Shown: piece after piece, positions 1 to 9,602 of the stretch
Layout: each line of letters opens with the position of its first letter
Numbering within the stretch: the first letter of the stretch is position 1
Source: Pseudoalteromonas luteoviolacea DSM 6061
Lineage (GTDB): Bacteria; Pseudomonadota; Gammaproteobacteria; Enterobacterales; Alteromonadaceae
Assembly (NCBI RefSeq): GCF_001625655.1
Contig: NZ_AUYB01000137.1
Location: 1-58,730 of the forward strand
DNA length: 58,730 nt
Direction of reading: 5' to 3'
Notes under the pieces: generated by a model
What the model was told of the DNA's origin: nothing
Database searches by the model: none
What the model saw: the letters and a program-made list of their open reading frames with translations, nothing else
Program-made: the position numbers and the translations under genes

Positions 1-474
1 GAACGCCGAGAACGGTTTGGAAATTGGGAAATCGATACGGTATTAGGTAAACATGGTACAGGCGCGATAGTGACCATCTTAGAGCGAAAAAGTCGTTTTT
101 ATTTAGCGAAGAAAGTGTCATCAAAATCTGCTGATGCAGTGACAAAAGCGACGATAGAGATGCTTATGCCATTTAAAGAGTACGTACACACAATTACCGC
201 AGATAATGGTAGAGAGTTCGCGGGGCATGAACAAATTGGCATTGCATTAGATACTAAGATTTACTTTGCACATCCATATAGTTCTTGGGAGCGAGGCGCA
301 AACGAAAATGCCAATGGCCTATTGAGGCAGTATATTAAAAAAGGGTCGGATTTAAGACAGGTAACAGATGGAGATATTAAGTTTGCTCAATCAAGGATTA
401 ACTACCGTCCTAGAAAGTGTTTAGGGTTCAAGCAACCAGCCATTATTTTTAAAGAACAGGGTATGGCTGCTTGA
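1..474 (+). mobile_element. IS30-family transposase, C-terminal part (5' end outside window)
   Basis: The reading frame is open from base 1, so the gene starts outside the window; only about 157 codons of a protein usually over 300 residues are present. It carries the IS30 DDE core: the first Asp in WEIDTV, the second in TADNG, and the Glu in a WERGANENANG segment followed by LLRQY. The enzyme cuts and joins the element's ends. The stop lies only a few tens of bases from the likely right end of the element (about 480-508), which runs into the neighbouring NTF2-like gene. Family assignment is confident. Whether the whole copy is intact cannot be judged because the left end is not visible. Confidence 0.9.
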
Positions 475-476
475 TA

Positions 477-725
477 TTAACGAGTGTCGCAGTTCGGAGT
501 TGAATTCGGGTCTAACCAACGTTTAAATTTTCCCTCACTGGAAACAAATTGTAGTTCTAAAGTGGGTAAAAAAGCCTTTTCAACTAATTCCGGGTTTCCT
601 TGTGCTGTTCCATCAAAGTACCATTGAATTACTTGCTTTATTTGTTTAATGTCATCGTTCGCCTCAACGGTGTGCATTTGTGAAATCGCCACAACGTACA
701 TCATCATTTGAATTATTCGCTTCAT
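477..725 (-). pseudogene. NTF2-like / lumazine-binding-like secreted protein, 3' end removed by the IS
   Basis: The start has a very good ribosome site (GAGGAGA seven bases before ATG) and an N-terminal hydrophobic segment that may be a signal peptide. Residues 24-70 (IKQVIQWYFDGTAQGNPELV, then a stretch ending in an AFLP-type motif) resemble the first helices of the SnoaL/NTF2-like 'putative lumazine-binding' family, whose members are usually about 130-150 residues. Here the protein stops at 82. The last eleven or so residues (DPNSTPNCDTR) are read from what looks like the terminal inverted repeat of the IS30 element, and the stop codon also belongs to the element. I read this as a gene cut by insertion; the rest should lie beyond the left end of the IS. 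The family call is moderate. Confidence 0.7.
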
Positions 726-832
726 AGATTCTCCTCGTTATTGTGTATTATTGACACCAACATTGGCGTTGAAAGTGAATGGATTTTGAGCTGATTGATA
801 CTGTACAATCTTGTTTGGTTGCATGTCGTGTA

Positions 833-842
833 TCATATATGA
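833..842. promoter_or_regulatory. Candidate operator upstream of the winged-helix regulator
   Basis: TCATATATGA is a perfect 10-base palindrome 64 bases before the start of the winged-helix regulator gene, in the spacer between two divergent genes. A second CATAT-type half follows just downstream. An autoregulatory site is possible, but short AT palindromes arise easily by chance. Confidence 0.2.
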
Positions 843-906
843 CCGAATATGACTTTTTATTATGCGCATATTTATCAAATAATTATAATAATCAGTAAGG
901 GAAAAA

Positions 907-2949
907 ATGCGCTGGAAGTTAGGTTCATTTTACTTTAACGCCAATAGCAATGTGCTAAATAAGCAGGAGCAAGAAGTTCTGCTAGAGCCCAAAGTGGCCG
1001 ATTTGTTACGTTATTTGTGTCAAAATCCACAACGGGCCATCAGCCGAGATGAATTGATTGAACACGTGTGGCTTGGACATGTTGTCAGTGACAGTGCAAT
1101 AAATCGCATTGTGGTAAAATTACGAAAAGCACTTGAAGATAATGGCAAAATAAAGCGGTTTGTCGTGACCGTTCCAAAAGTTGGCTACAAACTAGCGGTT
1201 GCAGCGGAGTTGTTGAGCGCGCAGCCGAAACCAGAAGAAGAAAGTCTGGTGGATAAAAACATGCCAGAACGAGAGCAATCTAAAAACGTAAAACTACCTT
1301 ATGTTATTGTATGCTTATTGAGTGCTTTTGTGTTTTTACTTTTTATCACCCAGCGTGCAGAAGAGCCGCCAACTTATAGCGATGCAAAAGTCTCCCCATT
1401 ATTGAGGTTGTCAACCACGCAATCTCAAGGCGCCATGTCTACAGATCAAAGGTACTTGGCATTTTCTGCCCCCAATTCACTTGGCAACCACCAATTACAT
1501 ATACAAGATAATCACAACAATTTAACTCATGTGGTTAGCCCTGATGATGGTAACGCTCATATGCCCTATTGGTCAGATGATGGGCGCCATATTTTTTATG
1601 CGTTTTATGGCAAACAAGATTGCGAGATCCATCAGTTGGATATTTTTGAGAGCGAGGTTAGTAAGCCAAAAGTCATTTACCAATGCGCCGACCGTCAAGT
1701 TCGTTCTGTAATTCACTTACCTGAAGAGCAAAAACTGCTGTTTGTTGAACGAGTTGAAGCATATGCGCCTTGGCAGGTGTTTTCTATATCTTTAAATTCA
1801 ATGACAAAACGGAAAGTTGCCCAACCAATTCCTATTGGCAAAGGGAATTACTACCTAGATAGAGACAGAAAAACCAACCGCATTTTGCTACTACATGAAC
1901 CAACCCCAAGTATTAGCCAAGTATTTGAAATGAACATTGCCGATAGTACGTACCATAGCTTGGTGAAATTGCCATATAAAGTTAATTCAGCATTGTGGGC
2001 CTATGACTTAAACAGCATAGTACACCCCGGAGAGCATCCTTCATTTGATTTGGTAGCAACAGAAATCACAACAGGCCAACAACAGGTGCTTTATAGTGAT
2101 TCGAGGCGAATTAGAGACCTCAATCGGATAAACAATGGTAGAGATTATTTGTTCACCTCATACATCTTGAACCGGGATATCCAATTGGATGGGGAAATTA
2201 GTGTTTTGTCTAACTCATCGGTAATGGATTACTTACCTGCTATTTCAAATGATGGGAAGCTGCTGGCATTTATTTCTAAACGCTCCGGATATAGCAAGTT
2301 ATGGTTGCAGCAAATTGGTACCAATCAACTGCGCTCAATTGAACTCTTAGATCGAGGACGTTTGTTCTACCAACTGTCTTGGTCTTTCGACGATAAACGA
2401 CTGCTTGCCAATACCGATAAAGGTATTGTGATTTACGACATCGAGCAACTTGGTGTACATAAAGTTATTGACCTAGCCAATACAGTCGCGGCTGTCGGTT
2501 GGTACAGTGATGAGCAAATTCATTATAGCGAGTGGCAGATGCAAGGTTGGCAAGCAAATATACTTGATTTAAATACTAGCCAGCACTTGCCAATGGACAA
2601 AACTTCCGCTTTTGTGCTGGCAAATAAAATAGAGGGTAAAATGCAGTATGTGTATTTTGACCAAAACTTTGCTGCAAAATGGCAAGGCAACTCTGTTGAA
2701 ATCAGTGTATGTGCGGATGTTTTACGTCGTTATCGAGTCAGTTGGCAATTTCATAACAACCTAATTTACTGCCGAAATACCGAAAAAAATGCAATCTTGG
2801 CAATAGATGTTGAAGGGCGGGTAACCAGCATGTATCACGCTGACTATATTCCACATCACTTTAGCGTTTCTGATGAACACTGGGCGACATGGCACATTTC
2901 ATCTTATGTAAGCGACTTAATAAGAACAAATTTTAATGATGGGTCATAA
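907..2949 (+). CDS. Membrane-anchored winged-helix transcriptional regulator with TolB-like propeller (CadC/ToxR type)
   Basis: Residues 1-100 form an OmpR/CadC-type winged helix: LEPKVADLLRYL, then ISRDELIEHVW, then SAINRIVVKLRKAL, and the wing VTVPKVGYKL. A single membrane helix lies at about 128-150, preceded by a charged linker. The remaining 500 residues are periplasmic and contain repeated PD40/TolB-like blades such as LAFSAPNS, MPYWSDDGRHIFY and LLAFISKRSGYSKLW. This is the one-component ToxR/CadC plan: DNA binding inside, sensing outside, with no phosphorelay. A GTAAGGG ribosome site precedes the ATG. The DJ-1-like gene follows 90 bases downstream on the same strand and is a plausible target. 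The signal sensed is unknown. Confidence 0.88.
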   Translation: MRWKLGSFYFNANSNVLNKQEQEVLLEPKVADLLRYLCQNPQRAISRDELIEHVWLGHVVSDSAINRIVVKLRKALEDNGKIKRFVVTVPKVGYKLAVAAELLSAQPKPEEESLVDKNMPEREQSKNVKLPYVIVCLLSAFVFLLFITQRAEEPPTYSDAKVSPLLRLSTTQSQGAMSTDQRYLAFSAPNSLGNHQLHIQDNHNNLTHVVSPDDGNAHMPYWSDDGRHIFYAFYGKQDCEIHQLDIFESEVSKPKVIYQCADRQVRSVIHLPEEQKLLFVERVEAYAPWQVFSISLNSMTKRKVAQPIPIGKGNYYLDRDRKTNRILLLHEPTPSISQVFEMNIADSTYHSLVKLPYKVNSALWAYDLNSIVHPGEHPSFDLVATEITTGQQQVLYSDSRRIRDLNRINNGRDYLFTSYILNRDIQLDGEISVLSNSSVMDYLPAISNDGKLLAFISKRSGYSKLWLQQIGTNQLRSIELLDRGRLFYQLSWSFDDKRLLANTDKGIVIYDIEQLGVHKVIDLANTVAAVGWYSDEQIHYSEWQMQGWQANILDLNTSQHLPMDKTSAFVLANKIEGKMQYVYFDQNFAAKWQGNSVEISVCADVLRRYRVSWQFHNNLIYCRNTEKNAILAIDVEGRVTSMYHADYIPHHFSVSDEHWATWHISSYVSDLIRTNFNDGS

Positions 2950-3039
2950 AAAGTCATATTTTCTCATCGTTTGGTAATGCTTTGCTGACAGGGCTTCGAC
3001 AATAATTCTCCCGCTTAAAACGAATAGTAGGAGAAAACT

Positions 3040-3771
3040 ATGTTAAAAGTAATTGGCTTAATTTGGCTGACATTTATCGGCGTGTTTGCTGAGCCAGCTT
3101 TGGCTAAAGGTAATCAAAACCAAAAAATATTGTTTATATTGTCTGCAGACGAACATGGTTACTATTTACCTGAGGTTGTTGCACCTTACCAGCATATCGT
3201 AGATAAGGGTTATAGTATCGAATTTGCCAGCCCTAACGGCAACATTGGTCGCCCCGCAGCTTTAAGTTTGCTTTCTCAACAAGAGCGAGACAATTACAAG
3301 AAATTGCGTCAAAACAGCAATATTGATCAACCAATTCCATTGAGGTCGATTCTGGCCAAAGATTATGTCGCATTTTACGTTCCAGGCGGAGCTGGACCTA
3401 TGTTCGATCTTGCCGGGCATCCAGAAATGACAAGGCTTTCATTGGCATTTTTGTCACAAAATAAAATTATTTCAGGGGTTTGTCATGGCCCTGCCGCTTT
3501 TGTGGATATCAAAAAGCCAGATGGGCAGTTTTTAGTCACAGGCCTTAAAATAACAGCAAAATCGAATGCTGAAGAGGGTCGCTGGGCGCGCAGAAATTAC
3601 GCTTTTTTACTTCAAGATAAGCTAAAAGCCCAAGGCGCAAACTTTTCTTTTGCGGCGCCCGGCGCTCCCTATGTTGTCCATGATAGCAATGTTCTAACAG
3701 GACAAAACCCTAAATCTGCACTGCCGACAGCAATTCGATTAGTTGAGTTACTTCAAACTAAAGGTTCATAA
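3040..3771 (+). CDS. Secreted DJ-1/PfpI-family protein (class I glutamine amidotransferase-like)
   Basis: A signal peptide (about residues 1-22, ending ...EPALA) precedes a DJ-1/PfpI fold. The nucleophile elbow GVCHGPAAF carries the conserved Cys, and the early acidic motif ADEHGYYLPE fits the Hsp31/HchA-like branch that has a Glu near the nucleophile. Members include glyoxalase III-type enzymes, chaperones and proteases, so the reaction cannot be fixed from sequence. Length (243) suits the HchA-like group. An export signal is unusual for this mostly cytoplasmic family but common for this subgroup in marine gammaproteobacteria. It has a good ribosome site (GGAGAAA) and may be controlled by the membrane regulator just upstream. 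Confidence 0.85.
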   Translation: MLKVIGLIWLTFIGVFAEPALAKGNQNQKILFILSADEHGYYLPEVVAPYQHIVDKGYSIEFASPNGNIGRPAALSLLSQQERDNYKKLRQNSNIDQPIPLRSILAKDYVAFYVPGGAGPMFDLAGHPEMTRLSLAFLSQNKIISGVCHGPAAFVDIKKPDGQFLVTGLKITAKSNAEEGRWARRNYAFLLQDKLKAQGANFSFAAPGAPYVVHDSNVLTGQNPKSALPTAIRLVELLQTKGS

Positions 3772-4190
3772 AGCAAAAGTGCGTCAACCAATCTACTAAT
3801 AGGCTCAGGGAGTTAATTTTTAATCAATTAGCTCCCTTGGCTTTCGCTACTCTCTATCATAATGTTGCCCATGTTCTCTTCTTTACTTAAATATTGCTTT
3901 TAAATCAATGTATTAAATAAGTTGGAATAAAGTTTAATTATTCTATTACTGTTGCAATTCGTATAGTTCTATTTTGGTCGGTTACTTATATCAGTGGTAT
4001 TAATTCTGAAAAGTGGATTAGGCTTGCATATTACTAAGGATTTTGAATATTTATGTCAGTGTTTTTGTTTATGGATTTTATGAGTTATAAATTATTTAAT
4101 TTTTTTGTTTGTTTTGTGCTTTGTTATTGCTCTGGTGTTTTTTTCAATGTTAATGTTGGTTCGGTTTTTAATAAATAAAAGGATATTTAA
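3772..4190. other. Gene-free AT-rich spacer with a weak terminator-like hairpin
   Basis: About 420 bases without a supportable gene. At 3808-3836 GGGAGTTAATT pairs with a near-complementary arm ending in CTCCC, a likely weak terminator for the DJ-1-like gene, although no long T run follows. The rest is very AT-rich, with long T stretches before the next small gene. Confidence 0.5.
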
Positions 4191-4436
4191 ATGAAATCAT
4201 TAGTATTGTCTATTGCAGCTTTTACAATGTTCTCGGCTAGCGCCCAAGTTGAGAGAGTTTCTGGGCCAACAGTAGAACCTGCTGCATTTACAAAAATATA
4301 CTTCGTCTGCAAAAAGGGTGGTTCAGCATTATACCACGGAATCATTTACCATAAGGTAGATCTCGCCCCTGAACAAAGAAACTGTAGTTGGGAAGGTGGT
4401 CAACTTTATTGGTCAACAACGGGTTACCCTTGGTAG
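4191..4436 (+). CDS. Small secreted protein of unknown function
   Basis: 81 codons: a clear signal peptide (residues 1-18, cleavage after SASA) followed by about 60 mature residues. The mature part has two cysteines (in FVCKKGG and RNCSWEGG) that could form a disulfide, and is rich in Tyr and Trp. AAAGGATATTTAA before the ATG gives a ribosome site. A strong terminator follows at 4489-4526, which supports a real single-gene unit. I do not recognise the family. Flanking DNA is more AT-rich than that around neighbouring genes, which may mean later acquisition. Confidence 0.6.
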   Translation: MKSLVLSIAAFTMFSASAQVERVSGPTVEPAAFTKIYFVCKKGGSALYHGIIYHKVDLAPEQRNCSWEGGQLYWSTTGYPW

Positions 4437-4488
4437 GCTGATACTTATCAGACTCTGGCAATAATCTTGGTTGTTGCCGATATATGTG

Positions 4489-4526
4489 AGCTAAGTCTGA
4501 ACTGTAGTGGACTTAGCTTTTTTTTT
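4489..4526 (+). terminator. Rho-independent terminator after the small secreted protein gene
   Basis: AGCTAAGTC and GACTTAGCT form a perfect 9-base stem around a 12-base loop, followed by a run of nine T. Confidence 0.9.
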
Positions 4527-4708
4527 GACTAAAATTTGAAGGTGCTAAACCCTCATAAAAAAATTAAAATATGAGGTGATTAATATTTTATTATATTATT
4601 AATTTTCTTGTTTGTTATTTTTCTTATTGTGGGATTTTATCGTTTTTTTACATTAGTATTGGGTTCTTAAAATGTCGTAGCTATTATATTTACTAAAAGG
4701 ACTATATT

Positions 4709-6400
4709 GTGAAAAAGCTATTACTTTCATCATTATGTGGCTTAGCTGCATTTTCTTCACTATACAACGCGAACGCGCTTGCTACTACCGCTCAAGTTGA
4801 TCTGCAAAGTTATATGGATGGTATTTCATTTGAGCAAAATGATACTTCTACCAATGCCAATAAGTTTAGGTTGTCACTAGGAAATATCGAAGTCACTGAA
4901 ATCAAAGAAGGGAAGAACACTGTACAAGTAAAGTTGCTTGATCTTGATGGTAAAAAGCATGCCGCATGGCTGTGTAACACCAATGTGGACTATTCCAAGG
5001 AGAAGCCTGGAAATACAAGGTTTTTGAGTTGTACCGGTGAAAACTCTCAGCATGGTTATCAGTATATCGATATGAGCCCAAGAGCTTATAAGATGAATTT
5101 TTACAATAAGGGTGAATTGTTTCAATCTTATGAGTTTGCTCTTGAAAAGAGTGAATTTGTTAAAAATACCAAAGATCTCAAAGTTGCTAGCTTGTGGGAT
5201 GACTATGTGTCAATTGGAGAAGCGCAATTAGATATTTGGCAAGACAGCTCATTGGAGTTGATCAAGCCATCTCCAAATACACTAGATAAAGCCGCTGGTG
5301 GCACAGGATTAACGTTCCATCTTATTCGAGGTGACAAAGTAATTGGCGAAGGCCGAGGTTCAATGAGCTCTTACCCTGGGCGCCTTAAATTTACACGCGT
5401 ATCGTTTACGAAACCGCATGATGAGCGTGGCGCACGCTTAGCGATCACAAAACTAGAAGATGGCGAGTATCATATTCTTGCTTACAAAGATGAGCGAATT
5501 CCCGTCGAGTCCTACAGTTTTGAAGTGAAAGGAGGAAAAGTCGTCAAGACAGGCCGTCAATTAAGTAGCGGAGTTGATAGCATATACAGCGATAAGGGCA
5601 AAAACTGGTTTGCAAAAAGTACCGATGACTTAGATAAGTTAGCTAACAGTGCAATTTACCCAGAGGACCCAGAAGAAATTCGTAAAAGAGAGCAAGAAAA
5701 GGAACGCCTAGCTAAAAAAGCCAAAGAAAAGGCCGAAAGGGAAAAAAGAGCGAAAGAAGCGGCAGAGCGTAAAGAGCAGCAGCGAATAGCGAGAGAAGAA
5801 GCCATTGCTAAAAGAGAGCAAGCTAAACGAGAAGCGAAGCAAAAGAAAGAGCAAGAACGTTTAGAGCGAGAGCAATTAAAAGCTGAGCAAAAAGCTGAAA
5901 GGGAAGCGCAACAGGCTAGAGCACGTGAACAAAGCCTTGAAGCTCAGGCTAAAGGGCAAGCCTCGAGAGAGGAAGCATTGCAGGCTAACTCTGGCAGTGT
6001 GGGTTTTAGTTTTAATCAACTATTACTTTCTTTGGTATTGATGTCGTCAGGTTTACTGGTTGCAAAAAATCGAGTTTTATCAAAGGTTCCTCAGATTGGG
6101 CAAACTATTGCAGCGATGGAAAGTAAATCGATTTATATCGGATACGCTGTAATTGGGTTAGGTTTATTCGATTTCTTCACTGACTTAATTTCATTTTCGC
6201 CGATAGTTGGCAACGGCTTAGTGCAAGTTGCAGCGCTTGTGAGTGGCGTATTGCTGCTTAAAAATGAGTCGAAGTTAAATCAAATTAATATATTTTCTAA
6301 GGTCAAAAATGCAGTATTGCCATATGAAGAACTTATGGGTTTGACTGCAATTACTCTTGGGATTTTACACTTACTTCTTGGGGGTCTGCCGCTGATTTAA
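4709..6400 (+). CDS. Exported coiled-coil protein with C-terminal membrane segments, unknown function
   Basis: 563 residues starting at a GTG with an AAAAGGACTATATT ribosome region and an obvious signal peptide (residues 1-25, ending NANA). Residues about 30-310 look globular and beta-rich, with two Cys near positions 89 and 108. Residues 320-425 are a long charged Lys/Glu/Arg/Ala helix, TolA-like in composition. The last 130 residues hold about four hydrophobic helices (starting at FNQLLLSLVLM, IYIGYAVIGLGLF, GLVQVAALVSGVLLL and GLTAITLGILHLL). So a periplasmic sensor-like domain is joined by a rod to an inner-membrane bundle. I do not recognise the family; an envelope role is inference. A terminator follows. 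Confidence 0.7.
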   Translation: MKKLLLSSLCGLAAFSSLYNANALATTAQVDLQSYMDGISFEQNDTSTNANKFRLSLGNIEVTEIKEGKNTVQVKLLDLDGKKHAAWLCNTNVDYSKEKPGNTRFLSCTGENSQHGYQYIDMSPRAYKMNFYNKGELFQSYEFALEKSEFVKNTKDLKVASLWDDYVSIGEAQLDIWQDSSLELIKPSPNTLDKAAGGTGLTFHLIRGDKVIGEGRGSMSSYPGRLKFTRVSFTKPHDERGARLAITKLEDGEYHILAYKDERIPVESYSFEVKGGKVVKTGRQLSSGVDSIYSDKGKNWFAKSTDDLDKLANSAIYPEDPEEIRKREQEKERLAKKAKEKAEREKRAKEAAERKEQQRIAREEAIAKREQAKREAKQKKEQERLEREQLKAEQKAEREAQQARAREQSLEAQAKGQASREEALQANSGSVGFSFNQLLLSLVLMSSGLLVAKNRVLSKVPQIGQTIAAMESKSIYIGYAVIGLGLFDFFTDLISFSPIVGNGLVQVAALVSGVLLLKNESKLNQINIFSKVKNAVLPYEELMGLTAITLGILHLLLGGLPLI

Positions 6401-6434
6401 GTCAGTACCTAAATATATCCATTTTAGACGCAAC

Positions 6435-6469
6435 AGGGCTGCATACCTTTCGGTATGTGGCCCTTTTTT
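6435..6469 (+). terminator. Rho-independent terminator
   Basis: AGGGCTGCATACC and GGTATGTGGCCCT pair around a TTTC loop with one mismatch near the base, followed by TTTTT. It ends the coiled-coil membrane protein gene. Confidence 0.9.
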
Positions 6470-6694
6470 ACATTTTTCTTTTGACGCAATTTATTGACAG
6501 AGAGATTACTATTCTCCTTCTATAAATAGCCATTTAAGTCTTGAAATCCGCGAGATTCTTACAATTAAAGTTATGACATTGTTTAAGTTTTTATTCAGTT
6601 AATTCGTCTAATTTGACGAGTCAAAACTATGCTTTTTTCATTTGAGGGACTATAAAGAGTGTTAGCCCCTGCTGTGGATGGTTTAGGTTGTACG

Positions 6695-9505
6695 ATGCTA
6701 AATCCAATTTCGATAATTAAAATATTCTTTTTGTTACTTTGCCTGTATCCGATTGTAGGTGTGTGTGTCGCCAGCACAGACCAAGTAACCGTAATGGAAA
6801 ATAAAATTGAAAGCAGTGAAGGTTCTGACAAGATAGACGCGATTATTGATTTTGTTAAAACGCATTATCATTTCAATACACAGCCCTCAATATTGCATGG
6901 TGAAGCCGGTTTAGAGCTTTTGCCAATGTATGGCAGTGATAAGCAATCTTCAGAATTACATAGTTATTTAGCAAGAGCATATTTTGCATATGGAGATCTG
7001 GTAAGAGCCGATGCATTGATAAAAGTGGCACTGTCTACTGCACAGCGAAGTGCTAATAAAGAGGCATTGGTCTTGGCAAAGTTAATAAGCGCGGGAATTG
7101 AACTAAGAAACAAGCACATTGCTGAGTCTCGACAACTGACCAATGAAGCCATCACATTAGCCACCGCAATCGGTCACAATCTCCACTTAGCTAGCGCGTA
7201 TCGGATTTCTGGCAATCTCAATGTTAAAGTTAAGGATTATGAGGCTGCACTCTCGGACTATTTATATAGCTTAGATATTTATAAAAGGCTCAACAATCAA
7301 TCAGGAGTCGCGTCGCTGAATCAACGCCTTGCATCTTTATATAGAACAATGAATTTGTATGAAAAGGTGCTATTTCATCAGAATCAAGCGATTGATATTT
7401 CTTTGAGCTTAAATAACGAAGCTAATCTGGCTATTTACTACAGTAACATGGGCACTTACCTTGAGGAGGTATCTGATTACGCTCGATCTATCGAGATGCA
7501 TCTAAAATCATTGGCTATAAAAGAAAAGCTTGGCTACCAACTTGGGGCTATTCATACGTACAATCGGCTTGGCAGTGTCTACCGTTTGGCAGGCGATTAT
7601 CAAAGCGCAGAGGAATCGCTCTTAAAAGCACTGGAACTCAAAAAAGCGCTTGACCGACCCGACCCTAATGTTTCTACCTTTCTTGATTTAGGTCGACTTT
7701 ATATTAAGACGGGTAAATTAGATTTAGCAGAAGACTATCTTTCCAAAAGCATCCCCCTTTATCAGGGGTCGCGGTGGGAAGACAGAATTGCCGAAATCTA
7801 TCACGCATTTGCCGACCTTCATCTACAAAGAAATAACCCCAAATTAGCTGTGCAAGCATATAAGTCAGCAATCGATATTGCGAAGAAGCATGACCGAGAT
7901 GCGTTCTTGATAGACTATTACTATGAGCTGTCGGAAGTACTCGAAACACAAGGGGATGTCGCGCAAGCACTGGCGTTTTTAAAATCTCACAATGAATTAA
8001 AGTCGAAGTGGGACTCTATTAATAATCAATATCTCATTAGGTCATTGGCCATAGAATTTGGTGTTACCGAAAAAAGAAGAGAGATCGCTGCACTTATTCA
8101 ACAGAACCAAATAAAAGATCTGGAACTAAAGCAACAAGCTAGTCGGCAGCAATTTATTTTTATTAGCTTATTGTTGGCGTTTATAGTGTTCTCATTTGTC
8201 TATTTTTGGCGCAGTAAAAATAGGCAACTAGAGGTTGAGAAAACAGCGCTTAAGCAGATAAGTGAAGCGAAAGAACGCTTAACGTTTGCTCTATGGGGCA
8301 GCGGTGATGAATTGTGGGATTGGGATCTGCAAACTGGCATTATTACACGAGACAACCAAGCATGTGATCTACGCCTGCCGAGCGAATATATTGGCATGGA
8401 TTTGGAGAAGATCAGGCCAGTTGTGCACCCTGATGATTTTACTATTCTACAAGAACGCTTTTCACAGCACTTAAAAGGGGAAAGTGACTATTACGAGGTA
8501 AACTATCGTGTTTTGACTCAAACGGGTGATTGGTTATGGGTTTTAGACAGAGGAAAAGTCACGGCTCTAAATGAAGTTGGTGAGCCGCTGCGTGTCAGTG
8601 GCACTATCAAAGATATTTCTAGAATCAAATCGTCTGAATTTGCACTGGCTGAGCTTAACGCAACTCTAGAACAGCGAGTCGAAGAGCGTACGAACAGTTT
8701 GCAACAATCCAGAGATGAACTAGCGACAGCACTTGAAGAACTGACATCAGCTCAAACCTCGTTATTGGAGGCACAAAAAATGGCCTCTTTGGGGCGGCTT
8801 GTCGCTGGAGTATCTCATGAATTGAATACACCACTTGGAAACTCTGTAACAGCAAGTTCTGTACTACAGGAGGAGCTGACAATTTTTAAGGATAAACTTG
8901 AGGCTAGCAAATTAACTTTGAGCGATACGAAAAGTTTTATAGAAGTGTCACTCTCTGGTACGGCACTTATTGAGAGTAATTTAGGTCGCGCGGCCCAGCT
9001 GGTTAAGCGATTTAAGCATGCTTCCGCACACGAGTATGTTAGCAACGCCACTGAGCTTAATTTAAAGGACTTCATTTATTCTGCGATAGCTTTTCATACT
9101 CAAGATAGTGAGCTAACTATCGAAATTAACTGCTCCGACACGATGCAAATTGAATGTGATGCACAAGCGTTGGGTAAAGTATTTGAAGATTTGTGTAAAA
9201 ACTCACTACAACATGGTTTTAAAAAACACAAAGGGCAAATAATTGTTGAGGTTTTTGCTGAGTCAGATAGCCTAAAAATTGTTTACTCGGACAATGGAAT
9301 TGGCTTGGAAGACGCTGCCTTGCCTCATATTTTTGAACCCTTTTATACTACGGCTCGTAATGAAGGGAGCGTAGGGTTAGGGCTATATATGGTATTTAAC
9401 CTAGTGACCTTTGTTTTAGGCGGGAAAATCAATCGCAGTAACGATGCTCGCCAAGGTGTGACGTTTGATATCACACTGCCATCGCAGATTATTATGACAC
9501 ATTAA
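6695..9505 (+). CDS. TPR-PAS sensor histidine kinase
   Basis: Domains in order: signal-like N-terminus; about eight TPR units (residues about 60-430, e.g. AIYYSNMGTYLEEVSDYARSI); a membrane helix at about 486-505; a PAS_3 fold at about 529-640 (LWDWDL ... RVSGTIKDISR); a coiled coil; then the kinase. H708 in SHELNTPLG is the phosphorylated His. The ATPase shows an N box (LCKNSLQHG), G1 (DNGIGL), F box (FEPFYTT) and G2 (VGLGLYM). A start at ATG 6695 gives a normal signal peptide (LNPISIIKIFFLLLCLY); a GTG at 6659 would add twelve residues including an Asp and is less natural. There is no receiver domain and no response-regulator gene nearby, so its partner is elsewhere. Confidence 0.9.
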   Translation: MLNPISIIKIFFLLLCLYPIVGVCVASTDQVTVMENKIESSEGSDKIDAIIDFVKTHYHFNTQPSILHGEAGLELLPMYGSDKQSSELHSYLARAYFAYGDLVRADALIKVALSTAQRSANKEALVLAKLISAGIELRNKHIAESRQLTNEAITLATAIGHNLHLASAYRISGNLNVKVKDYEAALSDYLYSLDIYKRLNNQSGVASLNQRLASLYRTMNLYEKVLFHQNQAIDISLSLNNEANLAIYYSNMGTYLEEVSDYARSIEMHLKSLAIKEKLGYQLGAIHTYNRLGSVYRLAGDYQSAEESLLKALELKKALDRPDPNVSTFLDLGRLYIKTGKLDLAEDYLSKSIPLYQGSRWEDRIAEIYHAFADLHLQRNNPKLAVQAYKSAIDIAKKHDRDAFLIDYYYELSEVLETQGDVAQALAFLKSHNELKSKWDSINNQYLIRSLAIEFGVTEKRREIAALIQQNQIKDLELKQQASRQQFIFISLLLAFIVFSFVYFWRSKNRQLEVEKTALKQISEAKERLTFALWGSGDELWDWDLQTGIITRDNQACDLRLPSEYIGMDLEKIRPVVHPDDFTILQERFSQHLKGESDYYEVNYRVLTQTGDWLWVLDRGKVTALNEVGEPLRVSGTIKDISRIKSSEFALAELNATLEQRVEERTNSLQQSRDELATALEELTSAQTSLLEAQKMASLGRLVAGVSHELNTPLGNSVTASSVLQEELTIFKDKLEASKLTLSDTKSFIEVSLSGTALIESNLGRAAQLVKRFKHASAHEYVSNATELNLKDFIYSAIAFHTQDSELTIEINCSDTMQIECDAQALGKVFEDLCKNSLQHGFKKHKGQIIVEVFAESDSLKIVYSDNGIGLEDAALPHIFEPFYTTARNEGSVGLGLYMVFNLVTFVLGGKINRSNDARQGVTFDITLPSQIIMTH

Positions 9506-9602
9506 TTTACAGCAGTGGGCGCCACGAGTATTGTTGCGCCTACCATACTCTTTGTTTTTATAATTGGTATGTAGCTGCTTTTAACCTCATTGCAGGCGCC
9601 AT

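Noticed and set aside
1..508. Composite transposon spanning the left region
   Set aside because: Only one IS end is visible; no second copy or matching repeat was found in the window.
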